Under the pieces are notes generated by a model. It was not told the origin of the DNA. It saw nothing but the letters and a program-made list of their open reading frames with translations, and made no database searches. DNA of 64,000 bases from an uncultured Christensenella sp. (GTDB taxonomy: Bacteria > Bacillota > Clostridia > Christensenellales > UBA1242). The stretch spans positions 175,758 to 239,757 of the forward strand of contig CASGDZ010000002.1 in assembly GCA_949300385.1 (NCBI GenBank), read 5' to 3'. Below are positions 17,738 through 26,401 of this stretch, piece by piece (the stretch's first letter is position 1; every line of letters begins with the position of its first letter). A program made the translations under genes and the position numbers.

Positions 17738-18859
17738 ATGGGATTTTTTAAAAGACAATTGTTATCAGTTATTGAGTGGAAAGATGCTAGCAACGATATT
17801 ATCGTTTATAGATATCCGCTAACAAATAGGGAAGAGATTATGAATAGTTCAACTCTTATTGTTCGCGAAAGTCAAGTTGCTATGTTTGTACATAAGGGCG
17901 AGATTGCAGATGTATTCGGGCCAGGTACATACAAACTTGCGACTGAGAATATACCATTTTTAACTAAAATGCTCAGTTTGTCAACAGCAGGGAATTCGCG
18001 AATCAAAGCGGAAGTATATTTTGTTAATACAAAGCGCTTTTTAGGTCAAAAGTGGGGAACGCAAAATCCTATTATGATGCGCGATGTCGACTTTGGGAAT
18101 ATAAGATTACGCGGATATGGAACATTTGCCTTTAAAGTTGAAGACGCCACGAAATTTATGCGTGAATGTTTTGGTACTAACCCTATTTATCGCGTAAACG
18201 ATATAACCGCACAATATAAGTCAACTTTAATTCAACTTTTGACAGACGCGATAGGGGAAAGTAAACTTTCAGCATTGGATCTTGCTGCAAATTATAGAGA
18301 ATTAAGTAAAATTGTAGAAGAGAAGTCTAAGGAAGAATTTGAACCATTAGGGTTAAAATTATCTGATTTTGTGATAGAAAACTTATCTTTGCCTGACGAT
18401 GTAGAGAAAATGCTTGATGAACGCACAAAAATGGGCGTTATTGCAGATAAAATGGGGACATATACTCAGTATAAAGCGGCTAACGCAATGGAAGAATCTG
18501 CCAAAAATTCTAGTGGTGCGGGACTTACGGGTTTAGGTGTAGGTCTTGGCGCGGGTGCCAACATTGGCAAACTATTTACTGAATCGATAGGGTCAGCAAA
18601 GGACAATAAAAGGCAAGTTACAATCCAATGCGTTAAGTGTGGAGCAACTATACCAGGCAAGTCAAAATTCTGTCCTGAGTGTGGTGCAACTCAAGCGCTA
18701 TCTTGTCCGAAATGTGGCGAACCTATATCAAAGGGTAGTAAGTTCTGTTCTAATTGCGGAGAGAAATTAGAAAAGGTGGAAAAAGTTTGTCCAAAATGTG
18801 GGAAACCTATATCTAACAAAACAAAATTCTGTCCAGATTGTGGCGAAAAAATTAAATAA
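17738..18859 (+). CDS. YdjI-like SPFH-domain protein with C-terminal zinc ribbons
   Basis: This 373-residue protein has an N-terminal SPFH domain of the YdjI type (residues 1-240: STLIVRESQVAMFVHKGEI, VFGPGTYKLATENIPFL, FVNTKRFLGQKWGT), a Gly-rich hydrophobic hinge near residue 265, then three consecutive CxxC zinc-ribbon units in the last 80 residues (CVKCGATIPGKSKFCPECG and two more). In Bacillus, YdjI works with the zinc-ribbon protein YdjG and YdjH to recruit PspA to the membrane. Here the ribbons are fused to the SPFH protein, and a membrane zinc-ribbon gene follows ten bases later. TTGGAGAG precedes the ATG. No pspA is in the window. Confidence 0.88.
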   Translation: MGFFKRQLLSVIEWKDASNDIIVYRYPLTNREEIMNSSTLIVRESQVAMFVHKGEIADVFGPGTYKLATENIPFLTKMLSLSTAGNSRIKAEVYFVNTKRFLGQKWGTQNPIMMRDVDFGNIRLRGYGTFAFKVEDATKFMRECFGTNPIYRVNDITAQYKSTLIQLLTDAIGESKLSALDLAANYRELSKIVEEKSKEEFEPLGLKLSDFVIENLSLPDDVEKMLDERTKMGVIADKMGTYTQYKAANAMEESAKNSSGAGLTGLGVGLGAGANIGKLFTESIGSAKDNKRQVTIQCVKCGATIPGKSKFCPECGATQALSCPKCGEPISKGSKFCSNCGEKLEKVEKVCPKCGKPISNKTKFCPDCGEKIK

Positions 18860-18868
18860 GGAGTATTT

Positions 18869-19318
18869 ATGGGACTTTTTAAATATAAAGAAACGCGATA
18901 TGGCAAATTCTTATTCGTTCTAATTGCTTTATTATTGGTTGCGTTAGGTGGCGCTAGTATATATGGTGGAGTATACGCTGTACTAAATATGTCGCATTGG
19001 ACTAAATACATAATAATAGTAGTTGCTTCAATTGTTGGTTTGTTGTTAGCATTATTTGGAATTTTCTTAATTATATTTTCATTTAGTATGATAAATAGTT
19101 GGAAGAGCGTGCGTGACGGCAACAAATCAAAGGGTGTTGCTAACACTCGCCTATGTGATAAATGCGGTCGTGTTATAACTAAAAAAGCGGAATATTGTGA
19201 ACATTGTGGAGCAAAACAACAGACTGGTTTGGGACTTAAAACTTGTCCACAATGTAAGACAAAAAATAGTGGAAATGCGCAGTTTTGTGAAAAGTGCGGA
19301 TACGAATTTAAAGAATAA
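18869..19318 (+). CDS. Membrane protein with two C-terminal zinc ribbons
   Basis: The 149-residue product has two membrane helices (about residues 13-35 and 46-75) and a cytoplasmic tail with two four-cysteine zinc ribbons (CDKCGRVITKKAEYCEHCG, CPQCKTKNSGNAQFCEKCG). It follows the SPFH gene by ten bases with AAGGAG before the ATG, so the two are one operon. The arrangement is like YdjG/YdjH of Bacillus with both roles on one chain. Function in membrane-stress sensing is an inference from that analogy. Confidence 0.8.
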   Translation: MGLFKYKETRYGKFLFVLIALLLVALGGASIYGGVYAVLNMSHWTKYIIIVVASIVGLLLALFGIFLIIFSFSMINSWKSVRDGNKSKGVANTRLCDKCGRVITKKAEYCEHCGAKQQTGLGLKTCPQCKTKNSGNAQFCEKCGYEFKE

Positions 19319-19361
19319 TTTTTTGCTCTTATTTGGAATTCTTAATATTTAATAAAAAAAT

Positions 19362-19391
19362 AAAAAGATAGCCTTAATACGCTATCTTTTT
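19362..19391. terminator. Bidirectional terminator between the SPFH operon and radC
   Basis: 11-bp perfect stem AAAAAGATAGC/GCTATCTTTTT with an 8-nt loop, usable from both strands. Confidence 0.88.
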
Positions 19392-19419
19392 TATTGACAA
19401 TATTGGACTATGTAGATAT

Positions 19420-20202
19420 TTAATCGTCTGTGTATTTGAACATCTCAGATTGTCTTAATACGGATAAAGTCTTTTTATCTTTGTTAAAATTGCTTGAAAA
19501 ATTGTTTGCCATTTGGTTAATATAACCATGTTGACCTAATGAATAACTATCTGTTTCATTAAAAATTATATGGTCACAAAATCCGACTTTAAGCATTTCA
19601 CATAAATTAAATATTGCTTGTGTAGTCTCTAAATCTTCTACGCTAGGTGTGGCTTTGCCATTTGGGTGAGTATGAAAGAGTACAAGAGAAGAAACGGCAG
19701 GATTAATTAAAATCTCAGTAAAGCGTTTGATGTCGATAGTAACTTTTGTGATATTGTCGCCATCTAAAGTATGCTTGTCAATGACTTTGTATGTTCTGTC
19801 AAGACATATTATGTAAAACACTTCTTTATTGCTTATTTCAAAATTCTGTCTAAAATAGTCTACACAATTTCTAACATTGCGAAGATATGATACTTTGCTT
19901 GCGCCTTTTCCAAGTTTATATAAACTGAAGAGTTGAGGTAAGATAGATAGGAATAGTGCAGTCTCTTCGCCCACGCCAGTCACTTGTTTAAGCGCCTTTC
20001 TGTCAGCGTCTAAAACTCCAGCGATTGAGCCGAATCTGTCAATAAGTCTATGTGCTAAATCATTTGTATCACGATAAGGTATAGAATACATTAGCATCAA
20101 TTCTAATACTTCGTGCTCACTTAGAGCAGACAGACCGAATGACCTAACTTTATCTTTTAATCGTTGTCTATGACCTCCGTGTAAGTGATTAAAAGTTTTC
20201 AT
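19420..20202 (-). CDS. radC: RadC-family JAB-domain protein
   Basis: This 260-residue protein is of the RadC (UPF0758) family. Residues 20-95 form a helix-hairpin-helix region (LSEHEVLELML...VTGVGEETA) and the C-terminal half is a JAB/MPN metalloprotease-like domain with the full zinc motif HTHPNGKATPSVEDLETT. The name comes from an old assignment to DNA repair that has not held; the activity is unsettled. AGAGGAAAT precedes the ATG. In Bacillus radC lies next to mreB; here it is separate from the mreB/min region. Confidence 0.92.
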   Translation of the reverse strand: MKTFNHLHGGHRQRLKDKVRSFGLSALSEHEVLELMLMYSIPYRDTNDLAHRLIDRFGSIAGVLDADRKALKQVTGVGEETALFLSILPQLFSLYKLGKGASKVSYLRNVRNCVDYFRQNFEISNKEVFYIICLDRTYKVIDKHTLDGDNITKVTIDIKRFTEILINPAVSSLVLFHTHPNGKATPSVEDLETTQAIFNLCEMLKVGFCDHIIFNETDSYSLGQHGYINQMANNFSSNFNKDKKTLSVLRQSEMFKYTDD

Positions 20203-20224
20203 ATTTCCTCTTTTGTATCTAATA

Positions 20225-20253
20225 ATTTTATCATATTTCTATAAAATATTCAA
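20225..20253 (-). promoter_or_regulatory. Promoter of radC
   Basis: Minus-strand TTGAAT (20248-20253), 17-nt spacer, extended -10 TGATAAAAT (box 20225-20230). Confidence 0.8.
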
Positions 20254-20310
20254 TTAAAAATACTAGATTTTAGGCTTATGTGATATAATATAATTATTAA
20301 AGGGGTGTAT

Positions 20311-21657
20311 ATGAAAAAGTTTAAATCACTTTTATTAATTCTATTGTTAATACCTTGTTGTTTTTTGTTTACTGCATGTAATAGTTATAGCGAAAATATA
20401 GTTCAAGTGGAAAAAATGTATAATGATGAAATAGGTACTGTGTATAAACTCATTTATTCAGATGGCTCATCATCATATATAGTTGATAAGGATATAGATG
20501 CAACTGCACAAAAAGTCGATTTAGAATATGTTTATAATGTGATGACTGAGAATGGATATACAGGCACTTATTTAGATTTTATCGATGAATATTTGAATAT
20601 TAATGTTAGCGTTACAGATACTCAACTAGCAGTCGCAAAAGCGATAAATTCAGTTGTCAGCGTCTACACTGATTCAGGATCGGCTGGCTCTGGTGTTATC
20701 TATAAAATGGACGATGATTACACATATATTGTTACAAATTATCATGTAGTTTATAATTCTAATACTTATAGTCCAGAATCAACTCTTTATGCATATATGT
20801 TTACTGATGATGTTTTATATTCAGGGGATAATTATTCATTTTCATTTGGTGGAGATGTTTTAACTTGCTCGTATATAGGTGGAAGCGCAAACTATGATAT
20901 AGCGGTTTTAAGAGTGAATACTGCCGATGTATTAAATAATAACATAGACGCGTGCGCCGTTACGATAGCAGAAAATTATTATTTAGCAGAAGATGTTATA
21001 GCTATTGGTAATCCAAATGCTGAAGGTATTAGTGTTACTAGCGGTATAGTTTCAGTTTTAAGCGAGACTATAATCACTGAAAATGCGAAAGGCGACGAAA
21101 CACAATTTCATGTTATGCGTATTGACGCAGGGGTTAATCCGGGAAATTCGGGTGGCGGACTATTTAATTCACAAGGAGAATTGATAGGTATTGTCAATGC
21201 AAAGAGAAATTATAACAATGACGGAACAATGGCTAGTGATATTGCTTACGCATTGCCGATTGATGATGTCTCTGTGGTGGCGGATAACATTATTTCTAAA
21301 AATAAAGCAACTAATAAAGTATCAAATCTTACTTCAATTAAACTTGGAATTTCATATGTGGAAGAAGGTAAGCAAATTGTCAGTGTAAATGGTGAAATTA
21401 TGCTAAATAGTTCATTGGTTGTTCAATCTGTCACAAAGGGTGGTATCGCCGATAATTTAAATATACAAGCAGGCGACATAATAGCAGGAATAAAAATCAA
21501 TAATGAGACTTATTATATAAAAAATCCGAATGAAATCAAACTTTTATTGTTAAATGTCAATGTGGGAGATGAAATAGCATTACTTGTTGATGTCAATGAC
21601 GCATATAATTATTCTACTTATACAGTTTTGCAATCTGATTTAGTAAATGTAGATTAA
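20311..21657 (+). CDS. HtrA/DegP-like serine protease anchored as a lipoprotein
   Basis: This is a 448-residue secreted trypsin-fold protease. The signal peptide ends in a lipobox (LFTACN), so it should be tethered by lipid to the outer face of the membrane. Residues 30-105 are an extra region of unknown fold. The protease domain shows the triad: His in VTNYHVV, Asp in NYDIAVLRV and Ser in NPGNSGGGLFN. A C-terminal PDZ-like domain follows (VVQSVTKGGIADNLNIQAGDII). Classical Firmicute HtrA uses a membrane helix instead. The start is the ATG at 20311 behind AAAGGGG; an extended -10 TGATATAAT lies at 20281-20289. A short AGGC/GCCT hairpin with T tract at 21661-21678 may terminate it. Confidence 0.92.
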   Translation: MKKFKSLLLILLLIPCCFLFTACNSYSENIVQVEKMYNDEIGTVYKLIYSDGSSSYIVDKDIDATAQKVDLEYVYNVMTENGYTGTYLDFIDEYLNINVSVTDTQLAVAKAINSVVSVYTDSGSAGSGVIYKMDDDYTYIVTNYHVVYNSNTYSPESTLYAYMFTDDVLYSGDNYSFSFGGDVLTCSYIGGSANYDIAVLRVNTADVLNNNIDACAVTIAENYYLAEDVIAIGNPNAEGISVTSGIVSVLSETIITENAKGDETQFHVMRIDAGVNPGNSGGGLFNSQGELIGIVNAKRNYNNDGTMASDIAYALPIDDVSVVADNIISKNKATNKVSNLTSIKLGISYVEEGKQIVSVNGEIMLNSSLVVQSVTKGGIADNLNIQAGDIIAGIKINNETYYIKNPNEIKLLLLNVNVGDEIALLVDVNDAYNYSTYTVLQSDLVNVD

Positions 21658-21700
21658 ATTAGGCTTTATGCCTTTTTTATTTTCTTTTATTAAATCAGTA

Positions 21701-21729
21701 TTGACATATAAATTAAATAAGATTAAAAT
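21701..21729 (+). promoter_or_regulatory. Orphan consensus-like promoter upstream of a terminator
   Basis: TTGACA at 21701-21706, exactly 17 nt, TAAAAT at 21724-21729. Transcription would begin about 21736 and meet the hairpin at 21741-21778 at once, so any product is only some 45 nt long. Confidence 0.45.
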
Positions 21730-21740
21730 TTTTAAAATTC

Positions 21741-21778
21741 AAAAAAGGAACTATATAGAATAGCGAAGTTCCTTTTTT
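21741..21778. terminator. Terminator of argS, symmetrical
   Basis: 12-bp perfect stem AAAAAAGGAACT/AGTTCCTTTTTT with a 14-nt loop. It closes argS on the minus strand and can also act on the plus strand. Confidence 0.85.
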
Positions 21779-21805
21779 ATTCAAAATTAAATGATACTAT
21801 CTATT

Positions 21806-23491
21806 TTACATCTCTTCAAGACTATCAATACAAATTAAATTAAAACCAACAGATAATGTATTTTTAAGCACTTTTATAAGTTCAATTTTTGCATTTGTAG
21901 AATTTTCATCTCCGTCTATGATTTTAGTTGCATTGTAATATTTATTAAATGTTTTGCATATATCCATTAGTCGTTTACATAATATGCTAGGGTCACGCTT
22001 TGTAAGCGCTAAATCAATAATGTCAACAAAAGTGTTTATATATTTTACTAACTCAAAAGCATTTTCATCGAATGAACTAAAATCGAGATTTTTTGATACT
22101 TGAAAGGCATTATTTTGTTCATATTTTCTTAAAATACTTGCTAGACGAGTATAAGTATAAAGCATATATGGTGCAGTCTCTCCGTCAAATGCGAATGCTT
22201 TATCAATTTCAAAAACACTATCTTTTATTCTTTCAGTTTTCAATACGCTAAAATTTAAAACAGCACGAGTAACTTTCTTAACGACATTCTCTGGTTTTTC
22301 TATATTAAAAGTGCGACCCTCTATCACTTCGCGCGCCTTGTTTGTAGTGTATTCAGCAAGGTCAACCAATACCGCCTGTTTACCACGGCGAGAAGAGATT
22401 TTGCCTTCAGGAAGAGAAAATCTACCATAAGCTACATGTTCCATATCTTTATAAAAATCAAATCCAGCGAGTTCGATAATTTTAAATAGTTGTTTAAAGT
22501 TCAATATTTGCGCAATATCGGTAACATACATCATTTTATCGAAATTATAATATTTTTTTCTTTCGATAACCGCGCAAATATCACGCGTTGTGTATAGCGA
22601 TGTTCCGTCGCTTTTTAATATAACAGCAGGAGTGAGATCATATGGGGATAAATCAACAATCTTTGCACCTTCGCTTGTTGTGAGCAAATGCTTTTCATTA
22701 AGCATTTTTACGATCTCTGGGACAAATGTATTATAATAACTTTCTCCGCGCCAATCGTCAAATTTTACTCCTAAAAGGTCGAACATTTTTTCACTATCAG
22801 CGCGTGCTATACTAATGATAAATTCATATAAAGGGTAGACTTCAGGGTCTTTTTCTTCAATCTTTTTAAAGATACCACGCGCATATTGAGTTAATTCAGG
22901 ATTGCTTTCTTCTTCCTTATTGAATTTTACATAATACTCTTGCAATGCTTCATTCCCGCGTTGTTTTACATCTTCAATGCTTCCCCATTTTTGCAGTCCG
23001 CCTATTATTTTTCCAAAAGGTGTTCCGTAGTCGCCGACATAATTTAATCGTTTGACGGTATAACCTTTTTGCTCAAACAGACGCGCCAAACTTTCGCCAA
23101 TGATAGTAGTTTTAAGGTGTCCGATATGAAGATATTTCGCTAGATTTGGGCTAGCGTAATCAATGCAAACTATTTTATTTTTGCCTTCTTGTGAAGAAAA
23201 CGACGATTTTTGAGAATACTCTTTTAATACTTCGCTTGATATCTTCTCAATGTTTAAAAAAAAGTTTAAATATCCGCCAACAATTTCAACTTTTTTAATA
23301 TAATCATTTGGAATAATTGAATTTTTTATCTCTTCGGCTATTATCATAGGAGATTTTTTTTCTTGTTTTGCGAGTGGAAAACAAGGGATAGAGTAGTCGC
23401 CTTTATCCTGTGATATGCTTTCAATTATCATGTTTTCAAAATCTATATTTTTGTAATGTATACAATCCGCTATTATCTTTTTAATATTCAT
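21806..23491 (-). CDS. argS: Arginyl-tRNA synthetase
   Basis: ArgRS is a class I synthetase that charges tRNA-Arg. It has the N-terminal Add-1 domain, the HIGH signature in SPNLAKYLHIGHL near residue 110, the KMSK-like loop GKISSRRGKQA near residue 350 and a C-terminal DALR anticodon-binding domain (FAFDGETAPYMLYTYTRLAS). I start it at the ATG at 23491 (MNIKKIIADC), giving 561 residues, because the family begins there and the upstream in-frame ATG lies in the -35 region. TTGCAA (23522-23527), 17 nt and TAATAT (23499-23504) put the ATG 7 nt after the -10, so the mRNA is probably leaderless. No T-box is present. Confidence 0.96.
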   Translation of the reverse strand: MNIKKIIADCIHYKNIDFENMIIESISQDKGDYSIPCFPLAKQEKKSPMIIAEEIKNSIIPNDYIKKVEIVGGYLNFFLNIEKISSEVLKEYSQKSSFSSQEGKNKIVCIDYASPNLAKYLHIGHLKTTIIGESLARLFEQKGYTVKRLNYVGDYGTPFGKIIGGLQKWGSIEDVKQRGNEALQEYYVKFNKEEESNPELTQYARGIFKKIEEKDPEVYPLYEFIISIARADSEKMFDLLGVKFDDWRGESYYNTFVPEIVKMLNEKHLLTTSEGAKIVDLSPYDLTPAVILKSDGTSLYTTRDICAVIERKKYYNFDKMMYVTDIAQILNFKQLFKIIELAGFDFYKDMEHVAYGRFSLPEGKISSRRGKQAVLVDLAEYTTNKAREVIEGRTFNIEKPENVVKKVTRAVLNFSVLKTERIKDSVFEIDKAFAFDGETAPYMLYTYTRLASILRKYEQNNAFQVSKNLDFSSFDENAFELVKYINTFVDIIDLALTKRDPSILCKRLMDICKTFNKYYNATKIIDGDENSTNAKIELIKVLKNTLSVGFNLICIDSLEEM

Positions 23492-23664
23492 AAATTGAAT
23501 ATTAACATAAATTAGTTCAATTTGCAAGGAAATTTTTATTTTTATATTTATAATCTTTCATTTTATAACAAAAGTGTTATCGTTTCGACATATTTAGCCA
23601 TGAAAATGATTTTGCGTATAAAATGTCTTAGAGTAAAATCGTATGTATACAGGGGGAAAATGAT

Positions 23665-24006
23665 ATGAGAAAGAAAGTTAAAGGTAAATTATATTTTCTT
23701 GCGCGCGATGCGAAGACTAGAATGAGGAACTATAACAGAGAAAAATCTGTGTTTGAACAAATACCATATTCAAAAGTGACTTATGGCGTGCACGAGCAAG
23801 AACTCTACGAGCGAGTGTGTAAAATTTTGTCACGCGATGAGGTGGTTATTAATCCAATACGCGAGTTAATAGACATGAAATATTACAATTCCCTTTCATT
23901 GGAAGCAAAGCAAAAATACATAATTGACCTATCAAACAAGTATAAGGAAATGAAAATTAGATATGAACGCGAGCATGAAGAGTTAGCAAAAGTGTCTAAT
24001 ATTTAA
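23665..24006 (+). CDS. Unknown basic protein
   Basis: The 113-residue product is highly charged and helical, with no membrane segment. It begins with a basic stretch (RKKVKGKLYFLARDAKTRMR) that could bind nucleic acid, followed by a conserved-looking middle and a C-terminal coiled-coil-like helix (KYKEMKIRYEREHEELAKV). AGGGGG precedes the ATG; TTTGCG at 23611-23616 with TAAAAT at 23634-23639 (17-nt spacer) forms its promoter. I cannot assign a family. Confidence 0.7.
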   Translation: MRKKVKGKLYFLARDAKTRMRNYNREKSVFEQIPYSKVTYGVHEQELYERVCKILSRDEVVINPIRELIDMKYYNSLSLEAKQKYIIDLSNKYKEMKIRYEREHEELAKVSNI

Positions 24007-24025
24007 CAAGTTTTGTAAAATATCC

Positions 24026-24054
24026 TTGACTTTTGTACAAAAAAGTAGTATATT
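24026..24054 (+). promoter_or_regulatory. Leaderless-type promoter of the gene at 24061
   Basis: TTGACT at 24026-24031, exactly 17 nt, TATATT at 24049-24054, then 6 nt and the ATG. This is the cleanest example in the window of a promoter whose start site should fall on the initiation codon. Confidence 0.85.
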
Positions 24055-24060
24055 TTTAGT

Positions 24061-24474
24061 ATGAAAGATTTATATAATAAGAACTTAGATACAATAGAAC
24101 TTAAGGGAAAAGAGCAAATTATACTTAAAGTTAGTGAATTTTTGAAAATAGATTTGCCTAAACTTGAGAGTACCACAATTGAAGATAATATAAAAGAATT
24201 ATGTGTGGCAAAACTTTGTGCTACATTAGGTATAAAATGCAAATATAATTATAAAAACGAATTTTTTAGTATTTATTCGTCCATCATAGGCGAGGCGGTA
24301 TCGCAAATACTTGATTTAAAATTAGATATAGCACCAGGTAAATTAAAATATATAAGATACAATGGTATTAATTTTATATCGCATGCGTTAGAACTATTAA
24401 AAATGGAAGATTTAGATGAGGCGTTTATTGATGTTTTTAATTTAGTAGATGACCATAAAGATGAGTTAAAATAG
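24061..24474 (+). CDS. Unknown acidic protein with a leaderless start
   Basis: The 137-residue product is a mixed helical protein without membrane segments or signal peptide; it has two cysteines in CVAKLCATLGIKCKY and an acidic C-terminus (LVDDHKDELK). No ribosome binding site exists; the ATG is 6 nt after the -10. A 14-bp stem terminator follows. I recognise no family. Confidence 0.75.
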   Translation: MKDLYNKNLDTIELKGKEQIILKVSEFLKIDLPKLESTTIEDNIKELCVAKLCATLGIKCKYNYKNEFFSIYSSIIGEAVSQILDLKLDIAPGKLKYIRYNGINFISHALELLKMEDLDEAFIDVFNLVDDHKDELK

Positions 24475-24524
24475 ATATAAAATTAACACAATTTAATTTT
24501 TAAAACAACTTTATAATAAATTTT

Positions 24525-24565
24525 AAAAGTATAAATTTTAAAAGTATTAAATTTATACTTTTTTT
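24525..24565 (+). terminator. Terminator after the gene at 24061
   Basis: 14-bp perfect stem AAAAGTATAAATTT/AAATTTATACTTTT, 10-nt loop, T tract. Confidence 0.85.
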
Positions 24566-24687
24566 ATTAATATATACAAATATGAGATTGTGTTAAAAAT
24601 AGTTAATGTTAATATATATGTAGTTTAATTATAATTAAAGGTAGTTAAAATAGAATATTTGATTAATAAAAGATTATAAAAAATGGA

Positions 24688-25371
24688 CTAATTTAGTCCA
24701 TCGTCAACATTATGTCTACATTCAAACGGAAAGGATATGTTCTCTAAAAGTATTCTTCTGTATTCTTCTAGTCCGCCTTTTTGTTCTTCAATGATTTGCC
24801 TATTGTACCATTTACTTATAGACTTAAATTCGCTTAGCGTTTTTAATAGTTCATAATCGCCATTGACTTGTTTTAGAAGGTCAATCAATTTGTTATAATT
24901 TTTGAACCAATCGCTTCTTCTTTGCGATTTTTCTCGCTTTGAATCGTCGAAATAAAAACCGATTTTTCGCAATTCATACTCTTTGTCTTCGTCGAGTCCA
25001 CCTTTGTTTTCTTCTTTCTTCTGTAATCTTTCCCAACTAAGTAAACGACTAGTTTTTCGCTCTCCGTCTCTTTTTATATGCGAACCATTGATATTTTCCA
25101 ATTCTTGCGAATACTCATCTTTAGTCTTTTTCCAGGTGGTGAGAGATTTATCATTTTTAACTTTGTCATATCCCCAATAAAAACCGATGCTATTCAACAA
25201 ATTTTCACGATACTTATCTAAGGTATTGTTAACATAATCTTCGCGCTGAGATTTTACAAATTCATACAACTCACGCTCTTCTTCATCTAAAGAATTTGCC
25301 TTAGGATATCCAAGACCATTTCCTAAGCGCTTAGATAGTTTTATAAAATTTTTCATCCATTTTTCATTCAT
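24688..25371 (-). CDS. Helicase-associated (HA) domain repeat protein
   Basis: The 227-residue protein consists of three repeats of about 70 residues with the helicase-associated (HA) pattern: a Trp-led helix, a middle aromatic or Trp position, then a closing helix ending IGFYW or similar (LLNSIGFYWG near residue 68, LRKIGFYFD near residue 143, LLENISFPF near residue 218). HA repeats normally sit beside superfamily 2 helicases and are thought to bind nucleic acid; here there is no helicase. AAGGTG precedes the ATG and TTGACT-16-TATTAT (25389-25416) forms its promoter. A second HA-containing gene lies at 56.6-57.9 kb. Confidence 0.72.
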   Translation of the reverse strand: MNEKWMKNFIKLSKRLGNGLGYPKANSLDEEERELYEFVKSQREDYVNNTLDKYRENLLNSIGFYWGYDKVKNDKSLTTWKKTKDEYSQELENINGSHIKRDGERKTSRLLSWERLQKKEENKGGLDEDKEYELRKIGFYFDDSKREKSQRRSDWFKNYNKLIDLLKQVNGDYELLKTLSEFKSISKWYNRQIIEEQKGGLEEYRRILLENISFPFECRHNVDDGLN

Positions 25372-25497
25372 AATTACACCTTAATAAAATAATACACGAA
25401 TTTAAAATAAAGTCAATAGCCATTTTTTATATAAATGACTATTTTAAATACATAAAATCTATAAATGCTATATAGCTTAGACACTAACCGATTAAAT

Positions 25498-25527
25498 AAA
25501 AACGGACGATAATTTATGCCCGTTTTT
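25498..25527 (-). terminator. Terminator of the lipoprotein gene at 25627
   Basis: 8-bp stem AAAAACGG/CCGTTTTT with a 14-nt loop; read on the minus strand it lies about 100 nt past the stop. Confidence 0.65.
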
Positions 25528-25626
25528 ATTTTTTATTTATATTATTTTCATTAATTTGATATTTACTTTCTGCTTTTTATTTAATACTATCTTATCATTT
25601 TATTTTAATTTTAGTTTTTTACTAAA

Positions 25627-26313
25627 TTAAACTTTTTTTGCAACGATGTCGCCAGAGTTTGCGTCGATTAAAATGCCGAGTGTATCGCCATTAGTGGATA
25701 CTACGCCTACATACCAATAATATGATATGCCTTCAGGGTTTGAAGAATCTTTTAATATCTTCATAACTACTTCAAAACTTACATTTTTATCACTTGTGAT
25801 ATTTGATATCCCTTCGCTTAATTCTTCGTTAGCGATGGATAGAGCGGTGGAGCTATCCACATTAAAGGAAGATGAAACATTTGTTAAATCTTTATTAATG
25901 TTATATCCTGTAAAACTGATTTGAACATTGATAACAGCGTCATCATTTACGGCAACGGCAAGGTCGGCAGAATAAGAGTTATCCACAGCACTGCTTTCTA
26001 AATAGCCCGTATATTGTTGGTCATTGATAGTTACTATATAAGTATAGGTATCATTTGCAAGCGGGTTGCCATCAAGCCTATTTAGAGTTAAAATGCCAAA
26101 GTCTTCCATAGCATTTTTAATTCCGTCCAGAGCATAATTTTGTTCATGTTGACCGCTAGAAAAACTTACACAATACAATTCATCTTCAGCGACAAATAGG
26201 TTGTTTCTGCGTTCAATTAAATGATCGTTTAAATCTATTTTGCTTGAACCACAAGCAGTAAAGCCAAGTAGAGCAATTGCGAGCATCATACAAATTAAAA
26301 TTTTCTTTTTCAT
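25627..26313 (-). CDS. Lipoprotein with PepSY-like C-terminus
   Basis: The 228-residue product has a signal peptide with lipobox LGFTACG, so it is an exported lipid-anchored protein. The C-terminal 40 residues (YYWYVGVVSTNGDTLGILIDANSGDIV) resemble the PepSY fold, which ends with the same short strand-turn-strand and a GDI/V motif. The middle is a polar beta-rich region with no known family. GAGGT precedes the ATG. PepSY lipoproteins are often linked to peptidase inhibition or cell-wall growth, but nothing here decides that. Confidence 0.78.
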   Translation of the reverse strand: MKKKILICMMLAIALLGFTACGSSKIDLNDHLIERRNNLFVAEDELYCVSFSSGQHEQNYALDGIKNAMEDFGILTLNRLDGNPLANDTYTYIVTINDQQYTGYLESSAVDNSYSADLAVAVNDDAVINVQISFTGYNINKDLTNVSSSFNVDSSTALSIANEELSEGISNITSDKNVSFEVVMKILKDSSNPEGISYYWYVGVVSTNGDTLGILIDANSGDIVAKKV

Positions 26314-26367
26314 AACATATACCTCACAATTATTTTATTTGCTTGTCCGCAATAATAGAACATAAAC

Positions 26368-26395
26368 TTGACAAACAGATAAAAAATTCTAAAAT
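26368..26395 (+). promoter_or_regulatory. Leaderless-type promoter of the radical SAM gene
   Basis: TTGACA at 26368-26373, 16-nt spacer, TAAAAT at 26390-26395. The ATG at 26402 is 6 nt downstream; another ATG at 26396 touches the -10 and cannot be in the transcript if initiation is at the usual distance. Confidence 0.8.
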
Positions 26396-26401
26396 ATGAG
26401 T

